A DNA stretch of 64,000 bases, from contig NZ_PZJG01000004.1 in assembly GCF_003259675.1 (NCBI RefSeq), positions 62,001 through 126,000 of the forward strand. The letters run 5' to 3'. The stretch is from Macrococcoides bohemicum (lineage in GTDB: Bacteria; Bacillota; Bacilli; Staphylococcales; Staphylococcaceae). The notes under the pieces are model-generated. The model was given only the letters and a program-made list of their open reading frames with translations. It made no database searches and had not been told where the DNA came from. Numbering within the stretch: position 1 is the first letter of the stretch; each line of letters begins with the position of its first letter. The translations under genes and the position numbers were made by a program. Of the stretch, positions 1-9,900 are shown one piece after another.

Positions 1-669
1 TGCTTTAGGATCTGTATATGTCCTATACATTGGATGCTGAGCAAAGATAATCAATCCACATGATGGTGTTAGCAATACACCGATTGCAAAAATATATCCT
101 AATTTCATTAATCCAGACAACTGTTTCTTTGTTTCAGCATTTTGATTAAAAATCGGATACCACATTGTAAAAGCGGTGATTGTTAATAAAATCGTATATA
201 GTGAATGCGGTGTTGCATTCTGTTTTAAGAAATCTAAAACAATCGGTAAATGGTACAATGAAAAGAATGCATTAAAAGTGACGAGTGCAATAATTGGTCG
301 TGTCATAAATTGAAATACGGGCTTAACATATGGAAGATTGATTACATATTCTATTAAGTAATTTGGAATTGCAAAATAGAATAACGGCACCATTAATAAA
401 AATATAATTGCCATCTGTAACATATGAAAGCTAAAAATAATATGACTAAGTAAATCAATAGGTGCACCTTTCATGATATAAAGTAATATCATTAAAAAGA
501 CAAATAAGATACCTTCTGACCTCTTGAGAGGGCGTCCTCCTGGGATATCTTTATACCATTTCACAGTAATTAAGAAAAAGACAATTGTTGCAAAAATAAT
601 TGCAACTAAGAAAAATGGACTCCAGTTTGCTAAAAATCCAAAAATTGAGATAGAACGAATACTACCCAT
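1..669 (-). CDS. ctaG: Cytochrome c oxidase assembly factor CtaG (3' end beyond window)
   Basis: The minus strand is open from an ATG at 669 to the window edge, giving 223 codons, so the C-terminus lies outside. The product begins MGSIRSISIFGFLANWSP and is a polytopic membrane protein with about six hydrophobic segments, as expected for the CtaG family of copper/oxidase assembly factors (about 300 residues in Bacillus). An SD-like GGAG sits just before the ATG, and a TATAAT box on the same strand at 699-704 could start a short leader. It follows the ctaF terminator, so it may be expressed by readthrough or from that weak promoter. It likely helps mature the CuA/CuB centres of the adjacent oxidase; this role is inferred from the family. 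Confidence 0.85.
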   Translation of the reverse strand, partial: MGSIRSISIFGFLANWSPFFLVAIIFATIVFFLITVKWYKDIPGGRPLKRSEGILFVFLMILLYIMKGAPIDLLSHIIFSFHMLQMAIIFLLMVPLFYFAIPNYLIEYVINLPYVKPVFQFMTRPIIALVTFNAFFSLYHLPIVLDFLKQNATPHSLYTILLTITAFTMWYPIFNQNAETKKQLSGLMKLGYIFAIGVLLTPSCGLIIFAQHPMYRTYTDPKA

Positions 670-765
670 ATTATCACTCCATAAAATATACTGTCACCAT
701 TATAACGCAAATTATGGCAGATGAGTGGATAAAATATATCAAATTCTTGACGAAATCATGATAAT

Positions 766-795
766 AAAAAAACTGAGACAATCGTCTCAGTTTTT
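766..795 (-). terminator. Intrinsic terminator after ctaF
   Basis: The arm AAAACTGAGAC pairs with GTCTCAGTTTT around a four-base loop. On the minus strand the stem is followed by a run of T, closing the ctaB-CDEF transcript ahead of ctaG. Confidence 0.85.
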
Positions 796-800
796 ATTGA

Positions 801-1154
801 TTATTTTAATAATGGCTCACCTAACCACGTGATATATATAGCCGTTATTACAAAAGTCCCAGCAATAAACAATCCAGAAAGCATCATTAATTTAGCTGTC
901 CCATGACCTGGATGTTTCATATGCATGAAATAATAGAATTGAAGTATGACTTGAATTAACGCCATTAATAATACTGCAGGAATAACAAATTCTTTACTTA
1001 ATCCAGCTGCAACCATAGCAAAAGCAATTAATGTCAAGAAAATCATTATAGCAAATGTAGTAACCTGCATTCTCATTTCTTCAGTTCTTGTTCTTTTTTC
1101 GAAGTTGTTACGTTCCTGATTAAACTTTAAGTTGTTGTTAGTTTTATTTGACAT
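801..1154 (-). CDS. ctaF: Cytochrome c oxidase subunit IV (caa3 type)
   Basis: A 117-residue protein starting MSNKTNNNLKFNQE, with a charged N-terminus and three transmembrane segments, the pattern of the CtaF/COX4-prokaryotic family. It stabilises the haem-copper oxidase complex in the cytoplasmic membrane. The ATG at 1154 shares one base with the stop codon of ctaE (TAATG), typical translational coupling. A longer upstream in-frame start exists but lies inside ctaE and lacks support. It is the last gene of the ctaB-C-D-E-F operon before the terminator. Confidence 0.9.
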   Translation of the reverse strand: MSNKTNNNLKFNQERNNFEKRTRTEEMRMQVTTFAIMIFLTLIAFAMVAAGLSKEFVIPAVLLMALIQVILQFYYFMHMKHPGHGTAKLMMLSGLFIAGTFVITAIYITWLGEPLLK

Positions 1155-1783
1155 TATCCTAACACCCCTAACAAGTAAACTACTGTGAAGATAAATACCC
1201 ACACGACATCAATGAAATGCCAGTATAAAGCAGCTGTATTAAACTTCGCAGCGTTGTATACACTTAAACCACGTTTCATATTACGGATGATTAAAAGTAT
1301 AATCCAAGTCAATCCAATAATTACGTGGAATGCGTGAGTTCCTACTAAGAAGTAGAAGGCTGAAGCAAATGCACTTGATCTGAAAGTATGACCTTGATGG
1401 ATATATTTAGCGAACTCATAAATTTCTAAACCTAAGAAACTTAAACCTAAAATTACAGTAACGATAAACCATGTAATCATTTTGCCGAAATCATAGTTTT
1501 TCATATGATATAGCGCATACACACTTGTTAATGAAGATGTTAATAATAACATCGTCATAACAAATGCTAAAGGTAAATGGAATAAATCTTTTGCTAAAAG
1601 GTGATCTTCACTTGGGACATGATCTTTTAATGCTAAGTAAGTAGCGAATAAAGATGCGAATAATGCAGTCTCTCCACCAAGGAATACCCAGAATCCTACT
1701 AACTTATTTTTACCTTCTAAAGAAGCTGTTTCAGGATGACTTGGCCATCTTTCAGCCGTCATTTTCTCTTCGTGATGTGCCAT
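1154..1783 (-). CDS. ctaE: Cytochrome c oxidase subunit III
   Basis: A 209-residue membrane protein with five predicted transmembrane helices, the short bacterial form of subunit III. A motif around HAFHVIIGLTW and the YWHFIDVVWVFIF stretch near the C-terminus are characteristic of the family. It supports proton uptake and stability of the oxidase core. Its ATG shares a base with the end of ctaD, and its stop overlaps the ctaF start, so the three genes are tightly coupled. Confidence 0.95.
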   Translation of the reverse strand: MAHHEEKMTAERWPSHPETASLEGKNKLVGFWVFLGGETALFASLFATYLALKDHVPSEDHLLAKDLFHLPLAFVMTMLLLTSSLTSVYALYHMKNYDFGKMITWFIVTVILGLSFLGLEIYEFAKYIHQGHTFRSSAFASAFYFLVGTHAFHVIIGLTWIILLIIRNMKRGLSVYNAAKFNTAALYWHFIDVVWVFIFTVVYLLGVLG

Positions 1784-3675
1784 TATTTAACACCTCTTTC
1801 GTACTCAATTAGCTCATCTTTAGTAATATGATATCCTAAATCATCTTTTAGTGAACGCGCAATCATTGCGCCTGCTGTAATCGCTAAACCTAAAATTAAT
1901 ACAAATGGAGCCCAAGGTTGAACTGGTAAATCTTTTACTGCATCTAACGCCCATTTTTGACCATCAGCTAAGTATAAAGCACCAAAAGCTGCTACAAATA
2001 ATCCAAGTGATTGCATAAATGGCAAGATTGAATTATTAGGCATATGAATATCACCTAAAGATTCAGCAGGTAAAATCTCACCGTTACCTTGTTTTTTCTC
2101 TAAATCAAACGCATCTAAACCACGAACAAGTGGTGTTTGAGCAAAGTTGTAGAATGGAGTTGGTTGTGGAAGTGACCATTCTAAAGTACGACCGTCGCCC
2201 CAAGCATCGCGACCTACTTTTGGCGCTTTAGCTAAAGTAATCACAACGTTAATTAACAAGATAATTACTGCCACAGCCATCGTTAATGCACCGATCGTAG
2301 ATACTAAGTTAAATGTATCGTAACCTTGACCAGGTAAGTATGTGAATACACGTCTTGGCATACCCCATAAACCTAAGAAATGTTGTACTAGGAATGTTAA
2401 ATGGAAACCTGTTACGAATAAAACAAATGAAATTTTACCTAATTTTTCGTTTAAAATCTTACCGAACATTAACGGGAAGTAAAAATGTAATCCTGCAAGT
2501 AATGCGAATACTACCCCACCAACGATAACGTAATGGAAATGCGCTACGATAAAGTAAGAATCATGATATTGATAGTCAGCTGGCGCTGATGCTTGCATTA
2601 CACCAGTAACTCCACCCATAACGAATGATGGAATAAATGCTAATGCATAAAGCATCGGCGTCGTAAATTCGATACTACCACCCCAGATTGTTAATAACCA
2701 GTTAAAGATCTTAACACCTGTTGGTACTGCAATTGCCATAGTAGCAACCGCGAAAATTGCGTTTGCAGTTGGACCCATACCTACTGTAAACATGTGGTGA
2801 GCCCAAACCATGAATCCTAAGAAACCAATTAATACTGTAGCGAATACCATCGCTGAATATCCGAATAAACGTTTTCTTGAAAATGTAGCGAAAATCTCAG
2901 AGAAAATACCGAATGCCGGTAATACTAAGATGTAAACTTCTGGGTGACCGAAAATCCAGAATAAATGTTCCCAGATAATTGTGTTACCACCTTGTGATAC
3001 TACGAAGAATCCTGTACCAAACATTCTATCGAAAATTAATAAGAATAATCCGATAGTAAGTGGTGGGAATGCGAATACGATTAATACTGAAGCAACAAAC
3101 GTTGTCCATGTAAATAACGGCATACGCATATATGTCATACCTGGTGCACGCATATTCATAATTGTAACCATAAAGTTAATCCCTGCAATTAATGTACCAG
3201 CACCAGAAATTTGTAAACCTAAAGCATAGAAATCAATACCGTGTCCAGGTGATGCTAAAGATAATGAAGCATATGATGTCCAACCTGCGTCAGGTGCTCC
3301 ACCTAGGAACCAAGATAAGTTTAAGAATATTCCACCAAAGAAGAATAACCAAAAACCTAATGCATTTAAGAATGGGAATGCTACGTCACGTGCACCAATT
3401 TGTAAAGGTACTACAGCGTTCATAAATGCGAATAATAACGGCATAGCCGCTAAGAAAATCATTGTTGTACCATGCATCGTAATTATTTCATTAAATAGAC
3501 CTGCTGAAACAAAATCATTTTCAGGAACAGCAAGTTGAATTCGAATAATCATTGCTTCAATACCACCCATGGCGAAGAATAATCCACCCATGATAAGATA
3601 TAATATTGCAATTTTTTTATGGTCAACTGTTGTTAAATATTCCATAATTAAACCACGTTTTTTTTGTGTAGCCAA
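1783..3675 (-). CDS. ctaD: Cytochrome c oxidase subunit I
   Basis: The 630-residue catalytic subunit, with about 13-14 transmembrane segments. Visible ligands are His68 (MHGT, low-spin haem), His244/Glu246/Tyr248 in FGHPEVY (CuB, proton channel and cross-linked Tyr), His293-294 (WAHHMF, CuB) and His379/His381 in AHFHY (haems a3 and a). It reduces oxygen to water and pumps protons. The start is TTG at 3675, eight bases behind a strong GGGAGG site; an internal ATG at codon 11 has no comparable site. It lies 22 bases after ctaC in the same operon. Confidence 0.97.
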   Translation of the reverse strand: MATQKKRGLIMEYLTTVDHKKIAILYLIMGGLFFAMGGIEAMIIRIQLAVPENDFVSAGLFNEIITMHGTTMIFLAAMPLLFAFMNAVVPLQIGARDVAFPFLNALGFWLFFFGGIFLNLSWFLGGAPDAGWTSYASLSLASPGHGIDFYALGLQISGAGTLIAGINFMVTIMNMRAPGMTYMRMPLFTWTTFVASVLIVFAFPPLTIGLFLLIFDRMFGTGFFVVSQGGNTIIWEHLFWIFGHPEVYILVLPAFGIFSEIFATFSRKRLFGYSAMVFATVLIGFLGFMVWAHHMFTVGMGPTANAIFAVATMAIAVPTGVKIFNWLLTIWGGSIEFTTPMLYALAFIPSFVMGGVTGVMQASAPADYQYHDSYFIVAHFHYVIVGGVVFALLAGLHFYFPLMFGKILNEKLGKISFVLFVTGFHLTFLVQHFLGLWGMPRRVFTYLPGQGYDTFNLVSTIGALTMAVAVIILLINVVITLAKAPKVGRDAWGDGRTLEWSLPQPTPFYNFAQTPLVRGLDAFDLEKKQGNGEILPAESLGDIHMPNNSILPFMQSLGLFVAAFGALYLADGQKWALDAVKDLPVQPWAPFVLILGLAITAGAMIARSLKDDLGYHITKDELIEYERGVK

Positions 3676-3697
3676 TTGTGTAACCTCCCTTTATTTA

Positions 3698-4759
3698 TTA
3701 CTCTTCAACTTTTCGTTCCATTAAGTATTTAGTTAATGCATCGATGTCTGAATCAGATACTTTATACGCCCCAGTCATTTTATTTCCTGGTTTGTATTTT
3801 TCAGGATCCTTAATCCATTTTTTTAAGTTTTCTTCGTTATGTTCTAAAACGCCAGCAACTGTTGTTCTTTCTCCGAAAGTTGTTAAGTTAGGACCTTTTG
3901 CTCCTTTACCAGTTGGCGTTACCGCGTGACAGCCTAGACAAGATTGTTTAAATACTTCTTCACCTTGTTTAGCATCAGTTGTTGCCACAGGTTTTTTCAC
4001 ATCCTGCATTTTAGATACCCAAGTTTTAAAATCATCTTTAGACATTGTTTTAACTTTAAAGTCCATCAATGCATGTGAAGGTCCACATAACTCTGCACAT
4101 TTACCATAGAACATATTTTTAGCATCTTTAGCTTTATCACCATCAAATACTAAATAGAATTTATTGATGTTCTCAACATTCGTATCCATCTTACCACCAA
4201 CTGCTGGAATCCAGAATGAGTGTTTAACATCTGCTGAATGTAATTTGAAATAAACTTTTGTATCCGTCGGTACAACAAGTTCTTGGCTTGTCACAATCTT
4301 TTGGTTTGGATATTCAAATTCCCACCAGTAAAGATTTGCAGTTACATTGACTACGATTTCTTTATTTTTTCCTTTTGCATCTACTTTATCCATAGCTTTC
4401 GTATCAGCTAATTTAAAAGTTAGCATAACTGTTGGAATTGCTAAAATTATTAATAAAAGAATTGGAATAGTTGTCCAGATAATCTCTAACTTATGATTAC
4501 CGTGCACATCTTTCGGTACAAAATTCTCTCCAACTTTACTACGTCTGAATTTTACAACTGCTAAAACGAAAATAACGACAACAACTGCAATAACAAATAG
4601 CATGATGTAAACCGCTAACATCATTAAGTTGAATTGATCTTTTGCAACTTCCCCTGCTGGACGTAAAGCTGATAAATGTGGTTCACCACAACCAGCTAAA
4701 GTCATTAATAATAATGAAATTAAGCCCATCAACTTTACATTCTTAAATTTGTTTTTCAT
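3698..4759 (-). CDS. ctaC: Cytochrome c oxidase subunit II fused to a cytochrome c domain
   Basis: A 353-residue lipoprotein: lipobox LAGC with Cys24, two transmembrane segments at about 43-68 and 92-115, then an extracellular CuA domain with His180, Cys221, Cys225, His229 and Met232. The C-terminal part carries a haem c motif CLGCH (Cys274, Cys277, His278) and a likely distal ligand Met328 in the GNKM segment. The fusion defines a caa3-type oxidase that carries its own electron donor domain. It lies 31 bases downstream of ctaB. Confidence 0.97.
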   Translation of the reverse strand: MKNKFKNVKLMGLISLLLMTLAGCGEPHLSALRPAGEVAKDQFNLMMLAVYIMLFVIAVVVVIFVLAVVKFRRSKVGENFVPKDVHGNHKLEIIWTTIPILLLIILAIPTVMLTFKLADTKAMDKVDAKGKNKEIVVNVTANLYWWEFEYPNQKIVTSQELVVPTDTKVYFKLHSADVKHSFWIPAVGGKMDTNVENINKFYLVFDGDKAKDAKNMFYGKCAELCGPSHALMDFKVKTMSKDDFKTWVSKMQDVKKPVATTDAKQGEEVFKQSCLGCHAVTPTGKGAKGPNLTTFGERTTVAGVLEHNEENLKKWIKDPEKYKPGNKMTGAYKVSDSDIDALTKYLMERKVEE

Positions 4760-4790
4760 TAAATTCTAACCCCTCTTTCACCATTCATAA

Positions 4791-5714
4791 TCAAATCATT
4801 TGAATTAATGTAACTACTACTATCATAACAAAAAAGATCATCAAATAGTTTAAAGAATAAATAAACATTGTCATTGCCCATCTGTTTTCTTTAACATTTG
4901 ACTTAAACCCTGATACAGCAAGCAAAAGCCAACCTAGATTTAAGATTGTAGCAAGTACTATAAAAATAGTTCCTAGTTCATCCATTAAAAATGGTGTTGG
5001 AAGAAGTAAAGCAACCCAGAAAAGCATTCCAAGTCTAGTTCTTTCAAAACCTTTAACAGATGGCAACATCGGTATCCCCGCCATAGCATATTCTTCTTTA
5101 CGTTTTATAGCCAGCGCATAAAAATGTGCCGGTTGCCAAATAAACATAATGACGAATAACATCCATGCTACCTTTGAAAGATTAGGATCAATTGCAGCCC
5201 AACCCACAAGTGGTGGAATCGCTCCTGGAAAACTACCTATTATAGTATTTGACACTAAATGACGTTTAGACCAAACAGAATACATCACCACATAACCAAA
5301 TATCCCTAAGAATCCGATTATTCCTGTTTCAATATTTATCATGAAAAGTAAAACTTCTCCGATGAACATCAATAATAAACTTAGCTGGAATAGTGATTGA
5401 GAAGCAATTTTCCCAGTAACACTTGGCCTTTCCTGTTTACTTGGCATAATGCGGTCAATATCTTGATCATAAAAATTATTTAATGCACAACTTCCTGCCA
5501 TAATAAGTGTAGATCCCGTAAGCATCGTTAATAATTCAGGAATGCTATTTAAAAATGAACGTTGTGTCATCATCATAGCAAGAAATGCTCCCGCAAACGT
5601 CGGTATCAAATTTCCTTGAACGAGACCAAGTTTGACAATTGCTTTGACATCTTTAAATGTCAATCGCGTTTGTTCGACCGATTTGACGCTCTTTAAGACT
5701 TGTTCATTTTGCAT
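4791..5714 (-). CDS. ctaB: Protohaem IX farnesyltransferase (haem O synthase)
   Basis: A 307-residue UbiA-superfamily prenyltransferase that farnesylates haem B to haem O. The first Asp-rich motif [10 protein letters not shown] is at about 79-88, and the second region around [15 protein letters not shown] at about 200. Around eight to nine hydrophobic helices follow. It is first in the ctaB-C-D-E-F operon and divergent from ctaA, which uses its product. An AGGAGGGCG-type ribosome site precedes the ATG at 5714. Confidence 0.96.
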   Translation of the reverse strand: MQNEQVLKSVKSVEQTRLTFKDVKAIVKLGLVQGNLIPTFAGAFLAMMMTQRSFLNSIPELLTMLTGSTLIMAGSCALNNFYDQDIDRIMPSKQERPSVTGKIASQSLFQLSLLLMFIGEVLLFMINIETGIIGFLGIFGYVVMYSVWSKRHLVSNTIIGSFPGAIPPLVGWAAIDPNLSKVAWMLFVIMFIWQPAHFYALAIKRKEEYAMAGIPMLPSVKGFERTRLGMLFWVALLLPTPFLMDELGTIFIVLATILNLGWLLLAVSGFKSNVKENRWAMTMFIYSLNYLMIFFVMIVVVTLIQMI

Positions 5715-5768
5715 TTTCGCCCTCCTTTAACAATACTAACGCATATAATAACAATAATATATGAAAAC

Positions 5769-5857
5769 TGTCACATTTTCTATACATTTTCGAAATTAAA
5801 TTGTGACATTTTTCTATTTCTCTACAATTATAAATAATTCACGAATGTGACACATTT
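5769..5857. promoter_or_regulatory. Three TGTGACA-type boxes in the ctaA/ctaB divergent region
   Basis: TGTCACATTTTCTAT at 5769, TGTGACATTTTTCTAT at 5803 and TGTGACACATTT at 5846 occur in 90 bases between the divergent genes. On the minus strand the first box supplies GTGACA, 18 bases from TATTAT, a possible ctaB promoter. The repeats resemble the TTTGTGAAT-like sites of ResD/SrrA response regulators, but this assignment is inference. Confidence 0.5.
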
Positions 5858-5967
5858 ACTTTAAGGTTAGATTGTTATACTATATTTTAAGTATATACTG
5901 AAGTCGCGATGTAATAAAGTTTACATTTACACTTCACGTGCATAATGATAATTAGAGGTGAAGGTAT

Positions 5968-6876
5968 TTGTTAAAAGAAAAGAATTTAAAATGGTTATCT
6001 TTGTTTACGACCGTACTGATGATCCTTGTACAAATCGGTGGTGCGCTAGTAACAAAGACGGGTTCTGCTGACGGATGTGGTAATAGCTGGCCACTTTGTC
6101 ATGGTAAGTTTGTACCGACACATATTCCTATGGAAACATTGATTGAACTCGCACATCGTGGTGTATCTGGACTTGCTTTGATTTCGGTAACATGGCTTGT
6201 TGTTTTAAGCATTAAATATATTGGTCATAAAAGAGAAACAAAGTTTTTATGCTGGATGAGTATCGGGTTTATTTTTGCACAAGCTTTAATCGGTGCAGCT
6301 GCTGTAATCTGGCAACAAAATGGATTTGTATTAGCATTACATTTCGGAATTTCATTAATTAGTTTCAGCTCTGTGTTTTTACTCACGTTATTAATATTTG
6401 AAGTAGATCAAAAGTTCGACGCTACAAAATTAGTGATACATTCTCATTTAAGAAGACATACAATAGCTTTAACAAGCTTTATTTATATTGTAATTTATAG
6501 TGGCGCCCTTGTACGTCACGAAAAAGCTAGCCTTGCTTGTCTGAGCTGGCCACTTTGTAAACAAGGACAAATCGGTTTGCCCGAAACATTTTTTGAATGG
6601 GTACAGATGAGTCACCGTACACTAGCTTTTATCTTATTTATATGGTTAAGTTACGTTGTTTACCATGCCGTAAAAAATTATAGTCAGTATCGTGTTATTA
6701 AATACGGATACTCAATCGCATTTTTATTAATTTGTTTACAAGTAACGACAGGTGCGTTGTCAATATTTACGATGCTAAATTTATATGTGGCATTATTACA
6801 TGCATTATTTATTACGTTACTATTTGGGTTGCTGTGCTATTTCTTACTTCTCATTTCTCGTGCAACGCAAAAATAA
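5968..6876 (+). CDS. ctaA: Haem A synthase
   Basis: A 302-residue integral membrane protein that oxidises haem O to haem A for the adjacent oxidase. Eight hydrophobic segments fall in two homologous halves, each with a Cys pair: Cys37/Cys44 in GCGNSWPLC and a second pair in ACLSWPLC near residue 195. Haem-ligand His63 (LAHRG) and a later MSHRT are present. The start is TTG at 5968, six bases after GAGGTGA; no upstream ATG fits. It is transcribed away from ctaB. Confidence 0.95.
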   Translation: MLKEKNLKWLSLFTTVLMILVQIGGALVTKTGSADGCGNSWPLCHGKFVPTHIPMETLIELAHRGVSGLALISVTWLVVLSIKYIGHKRETKFLCWMSIGFIFAQALIGAAAVIWQQNGFVLALHFGISLISFSSVFLLTLLIFEVDQKFDATKLVIHSHLRRHTIALTSFIYIVIYSGALVRHEKASLACLSWPLCKQGQIGLPETFFEWVQMSHRTLAFILFIWLSYVVYHAVKNYSQYRVIKYGYSIAFLLICLQVTTGALSIFTMLNLYVALLHALFITLLFGLLCYFLLLISRATQK

Positions 6877-6900
6877 CCTGCCGTGGCAGGTTATTTTTTT
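6871..6900. terminator. Bidirectional terminator between ctaA and pyc
   Basis: The arm AAATAACCTGC pairs with GCAGGTTATTT around CGTG and is followed by T8 on the plus strand; the minus strand also ends in a short T run. The ctaA stop lies in the first arm, and pyc ends convergently at 6910. Confidence 0.9.
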
Positions 6901-6909
6901 TGCTATTTT

Positions 6910-9900
6910 TTAAGCTTCTGAAATTTCCACTAATAAATCTGTCGTTTGTATACTATCTCCTGTATTAACATAAACTTTGTCAATAGTACCTGAGAATGGT
7001 GCTTGGATTGTCGTTTCCATCTTCATCGCTTCAGTAATAAGTAATGATTGGCCTTTAGTTACAATATCACCTTCTTTTACTTTTACGACACCGACTGTTC
7101 CAGGCATTTGTGCTCCGATATGACTTCTATTTTTTGGATCTGCTTTAGGAATTGTAGCTAGACTTGGTTCAACGTTTGTATCTTTAACGTATACTTTACG
7201 ACTCATACCATTAAAGTCGAAGTATACCCATCTATATCCATCTTCATGAACATGTCCTACACTGATTAAATTCACAATCAATGTTTTACCTTCATCAATA
7301 GCTATTTCAACTTTCTCATTTTTACGCATTCCATAGAAGAATGTTGGTGTGTCTAGTAGCGATACATTTGCAAACTTTTCATTTGTTGTAATGTATTGTT
7401 CATATACTTTTGGATATAAGGCATAACTGATAATATCTTGTTCTGTTACCTGTTTATTCTGTTTTTCCTCAAGTTCTTTACGTAACAAATCGAAATCAAT
7501 CGGTGCTAATAATTCACCAGGACGAACATAGATACTTTCAATATCTTTCAGTACTACTTTCTTAAGTGCTTCCGGGAAACCATTCACTGGTTGGCCAATC
7601 TCACCCTTAAAGAACGATACAACTGATTCCGGAAAATCTAATGATGCCCCACGATCGATTACTGACGTTTCATCTAAGTCATTTTGAACCATGAATAAGG
7701 CCATGTCTCCTACTACTTTAGATGACGGTGTAACTTTAACAATATCACCAAACATTAAATTAACACGTCTATACATATCTTTAACTTCACTAAAACGATC
7801 TCCTAAACCTAAACTCTTTGCCTGCATCCCTAAGTTAGAGTATTGACCACCAGGCATTTCATGTTTGTATATTTCTGTATGTGGAGATTTAATATCACTT
7901 TCAAAGTCTTTATAGTAGTGACGTACGCCTTCCCAGTAATGCGATAATTTTTCCATACCGTCAATGTCAGCTCTCATTTGACGTGTTTTACCATTTAATC
8001 CGTAGAATAATGTATTGGAACTTGGTTGACTTGTTAACCCACTCATTGCTCCGAGTGCTGTATCTACGATGTCAACTCCAGCTTCTATAGCTCTTGAATA
8101 GAGCATTACACCATTTCCACTCGTATCATGTGTATGCAAATGAATCGGTATATTTACTGTTGCTTTTAATTCACTTACAAGTTCATATGCAGCTTCTGGT
8201 TTTAGCAGACCGGCCATATCTTTAATCGCTAAAATATGGAATCCTTCACGCTCCATAGCTTTTGCCATTTTCTTATAATAATCCAGCGTATAAATGCTTG
8301 AACGTTCTGGATTTAATATATCCCCAGTATAACAAATTGCACCTTCAGATATCTTACCGGCTTTCAGAACCGCTTCATTGGCCACTTTCATTTGATCTAA
8401 CCAGTTTAATGAATCAAATATTCTGAAGACATCTATTCCAGCTTTTGCACTTTCCTCAACGAATTTTGTTACTACATTGTCCGGATAATTTTTATATCCA
8501 ACAGCATTGGAAGCACGGAGTAGCATCTGGAATAAAATATTCGGTATAGCGTTACGTAATCGCTCAAGGCGTTGCCACGGATCTTCTTTCAGGAAATTAT
8601 ACGCTACATCGAATGTAGCTCCTCCCCACATCTCGAGAGAAAAACTATCCTTAAGATAATGACTAGTCATCGGTGCTACTTCTAAAATATCTTTCGTACG
8701 GACACGTGTTGCAAGTAATGATTGATGTGCGTCACGGAAAGTAGTGTCCGTAATTAACACGTCTTTTTGATCAAGCAACCATTGTTTAACATATTCAGGT
8801 CCATGCAAATCTAATAACTGTTTAGTTCCTGATTCTGAACTCGGTTCTATTTTTTCGATATATAGTGGCTCAAAACTAGGTTTTTCTTTTTTTTCAACAC
8901 CAGGAAAGCCATTCACAGTCACATTTGCAATATATTCTAATGTCTTCGTACCACGGTCACGCGGTGTTTTAATCTCAAATAGTTCTGGTGTATCATCGAT
9001 AAATTTTGTCGTATAATTGCCGCTCACAAACTTAGGGTGCTTCACGACATTAATTAAAAACTGTAAGTTCGTTTTAATACCTCGAATACGCATTTCTCTT
9101 AATGAACGTATCATTTTCTCTTCAGCTTGTTTAAAAGTAATCGCTTGTGTAGAAATTTTTACAAGTAATGAATCATAATATGGAGATATTTCTGCTCCCT
9201 GAAAACCATCACCGGCATCTAAACGCACACCAAAACCTCCAGTAGAGCGATATGCCATAATTGTTCCTGTGTCTGGCATAAAATCATTCAGGGGATCTTC
9301 AGTCGTAACACGGCACTGAATTGCATAACCTAACGTAATAATATCCTTCTGCATAGGCATAGCGATGCGCTCGTCATGCATGTTCTCACCATCAGCAATT
9401 AATATTTGTGTTTTGACAATATCAACACCCGTTACCATCTCAGTTATAGTATGCTCTACTTGTACACGAGGATTAACTTCTATAAAGTAAAATTCATTTC
9501 CGCTCACTAAAAATTCAACAGTTCCTGCGTTTACATAATTAATTTTTTTCATCAACTTGACAGCAGCTTCACAAATGCGCATTCTTAAATCATCATCTAA
9601 ACCAACAGAAGGCGCAACTTCAACCACCTTTTGATGACGACGCTGTACTGAACAGTCACGTTCAAATAAATGAACTAAATTACCATACATATCGCCAAGT
9701 ATTTGTACTTCAATATGTTTTGGCTGATCGATATATTTCTCTATGTAGACTTCTGCATTACCAAATGATTTGAATGCCTCAGACTGTGCACGTTGATATG
9801 CTTCTTCCAGTTCTTCCTGATTGTTAACGATTCTCATTCCTTTTCCGCCACCACCAGAAATAGCTTTAATAATAATAGGGAAACCATATGAATCTGTAAA

